The notes beneath the pieces are model-generated. The model was given only the letters and a program-made list of their open reading frames with translations. It was not told the DNA's origin and ran no database searches. A stretch of DNA of 9,692 nt, from positions 1 to 9,692 of the forward strand of contig JAKLJM010000214.1 of the NCBI GenBank assembly GCA_023151145.1. Reading direction: 5' to 3'. The DNA is from Bacteriovoracaceae bacterium. GTDB lineage: Bacteria; Bdellovibrionota; Bacteriovoracia; Bacteriovoracales; Bacteriovoracaceae. Made by a program: the position numbers and the translations under genes. This document shows, piece after piece, positions 1-6,331 of this stretch (position 1 is the stretch's first letter; every line of letters starts with the position of its first letter).

Positions 1-611
1 TCACGGTTTTTACCTTCATTTAAGCGAAACTCTAACCATGTCTTTGCTGGTAATTGTTTAACAATTCTTACTGACTGAGGTTTAACAAATCCTTCGTCAA
101 TCAAAGCTCCAGCTTTTAACTTAGATAAAATTGAATCTGTAACAGATCCAAAAACTTTAACTTCATAAATTTTTGTTACGTCATATTTTGGGTGCATGAT
201 CATATTGGCGACATCACCATCATTCGTCATGATCAATAAACCTTCAGATAAATAATCGAGACGACCAACTGGATAGATTCTCTCTGGGATGTCTTTTACG
301 AGATCCATAACAGTTCTTCTGCCTTCTGGATCGTTAAGTGTTGTAACATAACCTCTTGGCTTATGAACGTAGACATAAAGTTTTTCTACTGACTGAAGAT
401 CGGCCAAGGCTCCATCAACCATAATAACGTCAGATGCTGGATTAACTTTTGTTCCAAGTTCCATCACCACTTCGCCATTTACTGTTACACGACCTTGAGA
501 GATCAAGTCTTCAGCTTTTCTTCTAGAAGTGATACCGCAATCAGCGATATATTTTTGTAATCTTAATTCTGGTGAGTCTGACTTTACAGTCTTCTTCGTT
601 GAACGAGTCAT
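1..611 (-). CDS. rluB: RluB-type 23S rRNA pseudouridine synthase (3' end beyond window)
   Basis: Pseudouridine synthase of the RsuA/RluB/RluE/RluF family. RluB converts a uridine in the 23S rRNA peptidyl-transferase region to pseudouridine in the cytoplasm. The 203 visible residues show an N-terminal S4 RNA-binding domain (about 16-66, with ITSRRKAEDLISQGRVTVNG) and then the synthase domain, including HKPRGYVTT at 83-91 and the catalytic GRLDYLSEG motif (Asp119). The frame leaves the window inside NEGKNR, the start of the usual EGKNRxVRR motif, so only the C-terminal part is missing. The ATG at 609-611 has a perfect AGGAGG Shine-Dalgarno sequence four bases upstream. It is last visible in the M50-scpA-scpB-DUF3445 series and has 67 bases of non-coding sequence before it. 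The assignment to RluB rather than RsuA or RluF rests on the scpAB linkage and general sequence style. Confidence 0.85.
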   Translation of the reverse strand, partial: MTRSTKKTVKSDSPELRLQKYIADCGITSRRKAEDLISQGRVTVNGEVVMELGTKVNPASDVIMVDGALADLQSVEKLYVYVHKPRGYVTTLNDPEGRRTVMDLVKDIPERIYPVGRLDYLSEGLLIMTNDGDVANMIMHPKYDVTKIYEVKVFGSVTDSILSKLKAGALIDEGFVKPQSVRIVKQLPAKTWLEFRLNEGKNR

Positions 612-678
612 CGGTCCTCCTAATCTCGCCATCACGGCAGTTTAATTCGGCAAATTGAATTGAAGGGAAATTATGTTA

Positions 679-1686
679 CTAAACGCTCTCTGTCAATAAC
701 CAGTTAAGCAGCTCGTTTTTACAATGACTTAAGCCTTTATACTCTAAGGAAGCTGGACTCATGGATTCTATGGCTCCCGAAAGAAGCTCTCGCCATTCCT
801 TATTGGCCTTTACTTCTTGGCCTTCTAAAAAAGAAATACGAATGGTAAATAAAGCGGCATTCAACTCTTTAAATCCCCAAGTGATTTGTCTTTCTACTCT
901 TAAATCAAAAGGATTTTCTGGCTTATTTTCTAAATCAAAGGATCTGCCTTTCCATTGTTTTGGATCAGTTCCTTTTGGAGCATTTGGATGATGATTAAAG
1001 TTTTGATCAGTGACAAAACTCCATACCATTCTTAAAAAAGGTCCTTTATTAATCATGGCATCAACCATTTGATTAGCTGATTTGTTTAATTTCTCTACAC
1101 CTGGAATAGGTGCATGAACGTTGAAAAAACTTTGATTAAATTTTACTTCCGGCGACCAATGACTGGGACTCATGACATGCAGAATTTTTAATCCGTCACA
1201 ATTATCACTGTCTTTACCATCAGTCTCTTTAACAACCCAAGCGATATCTTCTTGGACTTGCATCACTAAAGCATCGATAGCGTCTAGGTAATAAAGCGCA
1301 GACTTAGACTCTTCGTCACGGTATCGCCCATTCATATCAAAAATAAGCTCTTCCTTCGTAAGATGACATTGCAAAAGGATTTTATTCTGGGCCAAACGTA
1401 CTGTAAAAAATTGCGGCCATTCCATCACTAAACGATCAATTAAAAAAAGCGATAAAATTTCATTATGTTTTACAGGAGCATTATTCAAATAATATTTTGA
1501 AATTCTCTCTGCATGAGCTTTTAATTTGCTCTCACGAGCGAGGGGAAAGAGAGAATCGAATTGAAAGATTATTTTATCTTGATCGCCCCCGCCTAAATCC
1601 ATACCAAATGGTTTTAGATGAGGAGCGACCTCGTAGATAGGTTTTTCTATTGGAAAATATTTAACTGGATTAGTTAGTTTCATCAT
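679..1686 (-). CDS. DUF3445 / heme-dependent oxidative N-demethylase alpha-subunit-like protein
   Basis: This 335-aa protein matches my memory of the DUF3445 family, whose characterised member is the heme-binding PAS-fold subunit of an oxidative N-demethylase acting on dimethylamine. Family blocks seen: VQEDIAW (about 144-150), SPSHW...FNVHAPIPG (173-196), RMVWSFV (219-225), LRVERQ (262-267) and ALFTIR (278-283). There is no signal peptide or membrane segment, so it is probably cytoplasmic. The partner subunits that accompany the characterised enzyme (flavin, ferredoxin and folate-binding type) are absent from this window, so the substrate is unknown. I chose the first of two tandem ATGs (1684-1686), which overlaps the scpB stop by 17 bases; 1683 is equally possible, and a TTG at 1704 would add six residues. 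No good Shine-Dalgarno sequence is present, so translation probably depends on coupling to scpB. Confidence 0.82.
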   Translation of the reverse strand: MMKLTNPVKYFPIEKPIYEVAPHLKPFGMDLGGGDQDKIIFQFDSLFPLARESKLKAHAERISKYYLNNAPVKHNEILSLFLIDRLVMEWPQFFTVRLAQNKILLQCHLTKEELIFDMNGRYRDEESKSALYYLDAIDALVMQVQEDIAWVVKETDGKDSDNCDGLKILHVMSPSHWSPEVKFNQSFFNVHAPIPGVEKLNKSANQMVDAMINKGPFLRMVWSFVTDQNFNHHPNAPKGTDPKQWKGRSFDLENKPENPFDLRVERQITWGFKELNAALFTIRISFLEGQEVKANKEWRELLSGAIESMSPASLEYKGLSHCKNELLNWLLTESV

Positions 1687-3178
1687 CGAATTTAATGCTC
1701 TCAACGCTGTCTTTTAAAAAGCTTAAATCCAAATCTAAATCTTGAGCTCTCTCGATGACTTCATCTGTTTTATTGTCTAAGTTTTCATTATGAAGATCTA
1801 ACTCATCTTGGAGTTCTTCAGTGAATTCTTCAGACAATTTATCACCAGTTAGGTTTTCAAAAGCAGCATCTAATGCTTTAGAAAGCGCTTCTTCTTCCGT
1901 TTCTTCAGTATCGAACTCTAAATCAATATAATAATCGAATTCTTCACCGTCAGCGGTATGTACAATGATTTCTCCATTTTCATCTTCAGAAATCTCGTCT
2001 TCTTCTGCTGATAAATCTAAGGGAAGACCTGTATCGAGGTCGATCATCTCAAAATCTTCGTCTAATAAAGGAGCATTATGAGGACCTGCTTCTAAATCCT
2101 CAACCACTTTTATATCAAATGGAGTTCCCATTAATTGAGAATTCACTGCTGTTTTGTTTTGTTCAACAGCCAGGCGTTTATTAACAAATTCTTCGAGAAG
2201 ATCAAATGCTGATTTAACCTCAACACCTTCTTCTGTAATTCTTTTCTTTTCTTCTACTTTTAATGAAGCGGTAAATTCTGTATCAGAAGAAATATTCTTA
2301 ATAGCTTCTGATAACTCATCTAATTCGTGAATTTCATCAAATTTGAACTTATCTTTATCACCAGTGTGAACAAGCGTCTTAATGTCCGCAATTTTTCCAA
2401 CTTGTGGAAGCGACATGCTCTCTAATTCATGCTCTGGAGGAAGTGCTGATAAATCGGCCAAGTTAAAGACCTCTAAAAATTCAGCAGTAGTAGCATAAAG
2501 AACAGGTCTTCCTAATTCGTCAGAACGTCCAGCAACTCTTACTAAACGTTTATCCATTAAGGCTCTAACGATGTGACCTGAATCAACACCTCTAATTTTA
2601 TCAACTTCCGTTTTTGATACTGGTTGCTTATAAGCGATGATGGCCAGTACTTCTAAAGCTGTTGGAGATAAAACCAGTGAGTTAATTTTAAAGATATCTT
2701 GTACGTATTTAGAATATGTGGCTTTCGTTCTAAATTGGTAACCTTCAGCTACTTCTAAAAGACGAATTCCGTGATGTTTTGATTCATATTCTGCTTGTAA
2801 ACGCTGTAATGATTCGTGGATAACTTTTAAAGGCATCTCTTCGTCAATAAGAGCTTTAATTTTTAAGATTGAAACTGGTCGATCATTCATGAAAATAATC
2901 GTCTCAATCGCACCACAAAGTGTATCTGGATTTAAACCTGTTCTGGCTTGCCATAAAAGTTCTTCTGGAATGCTGAACTCTTCAACTGGGTATTCTAAAT
3001 TTTCAGAAGTGGGATATTTTTGAGCGATAAACTCACCGTCAACGTATTCCATTTCTTCTTCAGTAGACATTAATTCTAATTCTTCCGTCTCTAGAGAATC
3101 GCGTAAATCCTGAAGATTTTTTAATACTTCTTCTGGATTAAATGTTTGTTCAAAAACGTTTTCTGTCATGTTTTCCAT
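1670..3178 (-). CDS. scpB: Segregation and condensation protein ScpB with long acidic tail
   Basis: ScpB is the winged-helix (kite) subunit of the SMC-ScpA-ScpB condensin, which compacts and segregates the chromosome. It dimerises and binds the middle of ScpA. The conserved core lies at about residues 84-250: GAIETIIFMNDRPVS (89-103), then SPTALEVLAIIAYKQPVSK (171-189), EVDKIRGVDS (191-200) and GRPVLYATTAEFLEVFNL (223-240). At 502 aa it is about twice the usual 190-280 aa. It has an acidic N-terminal extension of about 80 residues and a C-terminal region of about 250 residues very rich in Glu and Asp. The tail is continuous in frame with neighbour-like codon use, so it looks real and not like read-through. 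The ATG at 3176-3178 follows GGAGAGA at good spacing, 29 bases after the scpA stop. The core is certain; the tail function is unknown. Confidence 0.95.
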   Translation of the reverse strand: MENMTENVFEQTFNPEEVLKNLQDLRDSLETEELELMSTEEEMEYVDGEFIAQKYPTSENLEYPVEEFSIPEELLWQARTGLNPDTLCGAIETIIFMNDRPVSILKIKALIDEEMPLKVIHESLQRLQAEYESKHHGIRLLEVAEGYQFRTKATYSKYVQDIFKINSLVLSPTALEVLAIIAYKQPVSKTEVDKIRGVDSGHIVRALMDKRLVRVAGRSDELGRPVLYATTAEFLEVFNLADLSALPPEHELESMSLPQVGKIADIKTLVHTGDKDKFKFDEIHELDELSEAIKNISSDTEFTASLKVEEKKRITEEGVEVKSAFDLLEEFVNKRLAVEQNKTAVNSQLMGTPFDIKVVEDLEAGPHNAPLLDEDFEMIDLDTGLPLDLSAEEDEISEDENGEIIVHTADGEEFDYYIDLEFDTEETEEEALSKALDAAFENLTGDKLSEEFTEELQDELDLHNENLDNKTDEVIERAQDLDLDLSFLKDSVESIKFDDETN

Positions 3179-3207
3179 GTTCTCTCCGTTGTGCGATCTA
3201 CTATAGT

Positions 3208-4272
3208 CTACTGTAAAATTTTTGGTTCTTCTGAGTTCTCAACATCTGTATTTTCAAATGCCATCAACTCTTCTGGAACTTCAATAAGTTCTTCAGTAGT
3301 TTCACTTAAAGCGCCTTCTGCACTCAAAAGTTCATCAGTAACTTCTTCAATAAATGCTTTATCTTCTTTTAAATCTTCCGTTGTCACCGCATCTAATTTA
3401 ACGATGGCTTCATCGTCTTCAGGTGCCTTGGTTGGTGGAACCCCTTCTTCTTCGAATCCATTGGCTTGATCAACATCAAAGTCTTCTAAAGACCTAACAA
3501 CGTTAACATAAATGGTACTGCGATCTTCATTTTGAAAAACTTCAATACGCTTTAATCGCGCTAACTCAAGTAGCGAAATGAAAGTAATAACCACGTTATC
3601 GATATGTTGTTTTTCAGTATCTTCTTTACCACTTTCGATGTCTTGAATTTTAGCTCTGTTGTCTAAACCAAGAAGTTCATCAAATGTGCGCTGTTCGCCC
3701 ATTCGTAAGTTACTTTTTAAGAAAACCAATTTTTCTTTAATTGAAAGACGATCACGTTTAACGATTGTGTATTTACGTCTTTGTCTGAATAGAAAATCCA
3801 CCATCGCCATAATAAGCGCGTTTTGATCCATTGGTGTTAAAATCGAATTGATAATGGCCTTGCGATCAACCTTAGGTTTCACGAAAATTTCATGGCCTTT
3901 TTTAGGAAGCTCCCAAAGTTTTTTAGACATTTTTTGGAAGAACTGTAGTTCTTCTAAACGACGAATAAGTTCTGATTGAGAGGTAATATTTAATCCCTCT
4001 ACTCCTAATTCGTCTTGTAATTTTGCTTGTTCTTCTTCAGTGATACAAACTTTTGACTTCAATAAAAGCAGTGTTGATGCCAGGAAAAGATAGTCACCAG
4101 CGACATCAAAATCGAGATCACGCATTTGTGCTAAGTACTCTAGATACTGCTTAGTGATTTTTGTAAGATCAAGTTCGCGAACGTTCATTTCTTCTTTTTC
4201 GATTAACAAAAGAAGAAGGGCCAACGGACCATCAAATGACTCGGTTTTAACCTGAATTGTTGTATCCAACAT
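3208..4272 (-). CDS. scpA: Segregation and condensation protein ScpA (kleisin) with acidic tail
   Basis: ScpA is the kleisin subunit that bridges the two SMC heads and recruits the ScpB dimer in bacterial condensin. The N-terminal SMC-neck-binding domain is clear at 8-75 (FDGPLALLLLLIEKEEMNV, then DLTKITKQYLEYL and YLFLASTLLLLKSK). The C-terminal winged helix that contacts the partner SMC head is at about 227-258 (ITFISLLELARLKRIEVFQN). At 354 aa it exceeds the usual 240-270 aa because of a Glu/Asp-rich tail from about residue 262 onward. The ATG at 4270-4272 follows an AGAGGCG Shine-Dalgarno sequence that overlaps the stop of the upstream M50 gene (9-base gap), so the genes are probably co-transcribed. 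scpB follows immediately. Confidence 0.96.
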   Translation of the reverse strand: MLDTTIQVKTESFDGPLALLLLLIEKEEMNVRELDLTKITKQYLEYLAQMRDLDFDVAGDYLFLASTLLLLKSKVCITEEEQAKLQDELGVEGLNITSQSELIRRLEELQFFQKMSKKLWELPKKGHEIFVKPKVDRKAIINSILTPMDQNALIMAMVDFLFRQRRKYTIVKRDRLSIKEKLVFLKSNLRMGEQRTFDELLGLDNRAKIQDIESGKEDTEKQHIDNVVITFISLLELARLKRIEVFQNEDRSTIYVNVVRSLEDFDVDQANGFEEEGVPPTKAPEDDEAIVKLDAVTTEDLKEDKAFIEEVTDELLSAEGALSETTEELIEVPEELMAFENTDVENSEEPKILQ

Positions 4273-4281
4273 TTTCGCCTC

Positions 4282-4899
4282 TTATCCTAAAAGGGTAACA
4301 AATAAACTGACAATCACATTACTCGCAAGTACAGCCGGAGCCATGACATAATTTAGAATTGGGGTCATTAATAAAATGATCACGAATAAAAAACTATATC
4401 TCTCTAGCTCTTCATATTTTCTGGCAGCATTATAATCCAACATTGCAGTTACCATTTTTGACCCATCTAGTGGTGGAAACGGAATGAGGTTAAACACTGC
4501 AAGTAAAACGTTAATCATGATAGACTTTTGAAGCATATCAAAAAAGATCGTGTAATAAGAAAATGTCTGAGGCACTTTGGTATACAGTAGGGCCACAAGA
4601 AACGCCGATAACGTCATCAAAATAAGATTGGCGCCAGGGCCTGCGAAACTTACCCAGAACATTCCTGAACGAACGTTTTTAAAACGTCTGGTATCAACCG
4701 GAACGGGCTTGGCCCAACCAAACATCGTCCCACCTAGAACTGCTCCTACAAGAGGAAAAATAACAGTTCCGATTAGATCGTAGTGAACGGCTGGATTTAA
4801 AGTTAATCTTCCAGAATGACGCGCCGTTGTGTCACCAAAACGATTGGCCATCCACGCGTGTGCGAATTCATGAAAGACGATTCCTACTATTTGGCTCAT
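4282..4899 (-). CDS. M50-family (site-2 protease type) membrane metalloprotease
   Basis: Integral-membrane zinc metalloprotease of the M50B/YwhC-like group commonly found beside scpAB; its substrates are generally unknown. The zinc-binding HEFAH is at residues 10-14, followed by GRLTLNPAVHYD (30-41), the FAGPGANL motif (85-92) and the second-site PFPPLDGSKM motif around 141-150. Several hydrophobic segments fit a multi-span inner-membrane protein. Oddity: only nine residues precede HEFAH, whereas relatives as I know them have about 20, completing the first membrane helix. There is no Shine-Dalgarno sequence and an in-frame TGA sits 11 codons upstream with no alternative start between. A second frame just upstream (minus strand, 4937 to 4896) encodes NELVKNAIVLSL and ends in an ATGA overlap with this start; joined, the two would restore a normal first helix. 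So this is either a short leaderless start or a frameshifted 5' end. Confidence 0.85.
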   Translation of the reverse strand: MSQIVGIVFHEFAHAWMANRFGDTTARHSGRLTLNPAVHYDLIGTVIFPLVGAVLGGTMFGWAKPVPVDTRRFKNVRSGMFWVSFAGPGANLILMTLSAFLVALLYTKVPQTFSYYTIFFDMLQKSIMINVLLAVFNLIPFPPLDGSKMVTAMLDYNAARKYEELERYSFLFVIILLMTPILNYVMAPAVLASNVIVSLFVTLLG

Positions 4900-4908
4900 A
4901 GGGATAGA

Positions 4909-4937
4909 ACGATAGCATTTTTCACAAGCTCATTCAA
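4909..4937 (-). promoter_or_regulatory. Candidate sigma-70 promoter for the M50-scpA-scpB operon
   Basis: On the minus strand, TTGAAT (4937-4932) is followed after exactly 17 bases by TATCGT (4914-4909), with an extended -10 TGC immediately ahead of it. Transcription would start at about 4902, leaving only three or four bases before the M50 ATG. That fits the absence of a Shine-Dalgarno sequence there and suggests a leaderless transcript. The -35 and -10 boxes each match consensus at four of six positions, so this is a moderate prediction. If the M50 gene really starts further upstream, this promoter would lie in coding sequence and be wrong. Confidence 0.4.
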
Positions 4938-4962
4938 TGAATCGCCATGCGAAAGCCTAGGG

Positions 4963-4990
4963 AAAAAGGCCTTAAAATAGGCATTTTTTT
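4963..4990. other. A-tract/T-tract flanked hairpin in the divergent control region
   Basis: GCCT (4969-4972) and AGGC (4979-4982) can pair around a six-base TAAAAT loop. AAAAA before and TTTTTTT after can extend the stem past one mismatch. Read either way it looks like a small intrinsic terminator. It sits between the start of the leftward M50-scp operon and that of the rightward Nudix operon, where it could insulate the two divergent units. Alternatively the A/T tracts may act as UP elements for RNA polymerase. The GC stem is only four pairs, so function is uncertain. Confidence 0.3.
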
Positions 4991-5033
4991 ATAACGAAAC
5001 GCATAAAAGACAGACTATGTTAACATTTTCTAT

Positions 5034-5444
5034 ATGGAAAAAAGAAAAGTACAAGTTGTCATCATTGCAAAGAACCAACTCCTCCTCTTACAGGTGAAAA
5101 ACCGTGGCGATGCCTTTTGGCAAAATATCACGGGCTCTGTTGAGGATAACGAAGATTTTCTCATTGGAGCTCTTCGTGAAACGCTGGAAGAAACGGGAAT
5201 AAAGTCTCCCTCACTCATTGATTTAGGATTGGTATTTAGTTTCACCGATCGTTTTCAAAAAGTCGTGAGAGAAAAATGTTATCTTCTCTATCTTCCAAAG
5301 ATTCCAGACATTGTTTTATCTGAAGAACATCAAGACTTTAAATGGATCGAATTAAATAAAGTAAAAGAAACAGATTATAAATATCCATCAAATTTTGAAG
5401 CTTTCAAAAAAAGTATCGATATGTTGGAGCGGTATAAACCATGA
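5034..5444 (+). CDS. Nudix hydrolase, NudB-like (dihydroneopterin triphosphate diphosphatase-like)
   Basis: A 136-aa cytoplasmic Nudix pyrophosphohydrolase. The full Nudix box GX5EX7REUXEEXGU is present from Gly34 to Ile56, with the metal-binding RE (48-49) and EE (52-53) intact. The FWQNITGSVE run at 28-37 and the later IVLSEEHQDFKWIEL (about 93-107) closely recall NudB, which removes pyrophosphate from dihydroneopterin triphosphate in folate synthesis, so that substrate is the best guess. Other Nudix substrates (nucleotides, Ap4A) cannot be excluded. The start is fixed by an in-frame TAA ten codons upstream with no other ATG between; no Shine-Dalgarno sequence precedes it. Its stop overlaps the next start by four bases (ATGA), so it is translationally coupled to a secreted protein, an unexpected partner for a cytosolic hydrolase. 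Confidence 0.85.
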   Translation: MEKRKVQVVIIAKNQLLLLQVKNRGDAFWQNITGSVEDNEDFLIGALRETLEETGIKSPSLIDLGLVFSFTDRFQKVVREKCYLLYLPKIPDIVLSEEHQDFKWIELNKVKETDYKYPSNFEAFKKSIDMLERYKP

Positions 5445-6331
5445 TGATTCGCTCGCTGCTTTTTTGTTTACTGTTTTTAAAATTCAGCGCTACCAGCTGG
5501 GCCAGTGACAGTGATGATTCAGAGCCTGTTTTAAAACTTATCAAAGCTGGAGCAAAAATATATTCTCTCGATGAATCGGAGCAATTCCTTCTTGATGAAA
5601 CTCGCTATTTTTATGTTACCTACGATGATCCCGAAAAACCGACTTTTGTAAATTTACACTCCAACGACAAAAAAATCATTTATAAAACTGCCTATAAAAA
5701 CTTAAACGATGTTGATGATGTCATTAACATTGAACCAAAATTTGAAGCTAAAAATCTCTATAAAAAACAAACAAGATTTCAAAGTGATGATAAAACTTTT
5801 CATTTTAATTTTCTTCCAAGTATTAGCTATGAAAGTACTGACATTAGTGGATTGAGTGAACTCTATGGTTCAGAACTTAGCACGGCAAATGCAAATCGTT
5901 TTTCACTAAAAGCCGTTGTACCTTCTTCATTGGGAATCGATTTCGGCTTGGCCATGAATTATCAGACATTATATTGGGAAAATGAAAGTGAAGAAGTAAA
6001 ACTGAACAGTGTAAACGCTGGCCCATATATTCAAATTCCTTTAAAAGAATGGTCGCATTTTAAACCGGTCATCACTCTAGGTGCAGAACTCTCACTTTCT
6101 TCCTCAGGTAAATCTGGAATCTACAGTGAGGACTTTTCTACGACTGTTTGGCATCTTGGTATTAGTGATACTTTTAATTCAAAGATTGGACCTTTTGTGG
6201 CCGAAGTATTTTACCGGCGGCAAGAACTGATTCTAGAAAAGACAACAAGACCTATCACTAATAATTCAAAAGAATTTAATTTATCGTCAATTGGTTTTTC
6301 ATTTGGCTATCGATGGGACTACCAATTATGA
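5441..6331 (+). CDS. Secreted, probable outer-membrane beta-barrel protein (first of a pair)
   Basis: I do not recognise a named family. The 296-aa product begins with a typical signal peptide (MMIR, then a Leu/Phe-rich core, likely cleaved after Ala21 in TSWA-SD). A beta-rich segment of about 65 residues (30-95, KAGAKIYSLDES... FVNL... IIYKTAYKNL) might be a divergent SH3-like domain. From about residue 118 to the end the sequence alternates polar and hydrophobic residues with many aromatics, as in transmembrane beta strands (FHFNFLPSISYE, FGLAMNYQTLYWE, GPYIQIPL, PVITLGAELSLS, GFSFGYRWDYQL). I infer an outer-membrane barrel of about eight strands or an assembly-related protein. The start is the ATG overlapping the Nudix stop; the second ATG at 5444 is an alternative. 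The 3' end overlaps the next gene by four bases, so the two are likely made together. Confidence 0.75.
   Translation: MMIRSLLFCLLFLKFSATSWASDSDDSEPVLKLIKAGAKIYSLDESEQFLLDETRYFYVTYDDPEKPTFVNLHSNDKKIIYKTAYKNLNDVDDVINIEPKFEAKNLYKKQTRFQSDDKTFHFNFLPSISYESTDISGLSELYGSELSTANANRFSLKAVVPSSLGIDFGLAMNYQTLYWENESEEVKLNSVNAGPYIQIPLKEWSHFKPVITLGAELSLSSSGKSGIYSEDFSTTVWHLGISDTFNSKIGPFVAEVFYRRQELILEKTTRPITNNSKEFNLSSIGFSFGYRWDYQL

Noticed and set aside
641..662. AATTC/GAATT inverted repeat between the DUF3445 gene and rluB
   Set aside because: Only five AT-rich pairs around an eight-base loop; expected by chance in this composition.
761..991. Plus-strand 76-codon open frame
   Set aside because: It lies antisense inside the DUF3445 gene, has no ribosome site and no recognisable protein features.
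1687..1704. TTG start adding six residues to the DUF3445 protein
   Set aside because: Two ATGs follow directly, the extra residues are not family-like, and the overlap with scpB would be longer; not fully excluded.
3146..3469. Plus-strand Ser/Val-rich 107-codon open frame
   Set aside because: It is the antisense reading of the Glu-rich scpA tail; the Ser/Val bias is a by-product of GAA/GAT codons on the other strand.
4577..4783. Plus-strand 68-codon open frame
   Set aside because: Antisense to the M50 protease with its conserved GPGAN and LTLNP motifs.
5030..5245. Minus-strand 71-codon open frame
   Set aside because: Antisense to the Nudix gene, covering its catalytic box.
6313..6327. Earlier ATG for the second envelope protein
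   Set aside because: It would put MGLPI ahead of a complete signal peptide; the ATG at 6328 gives an ATGA overlap like the preceding junction.
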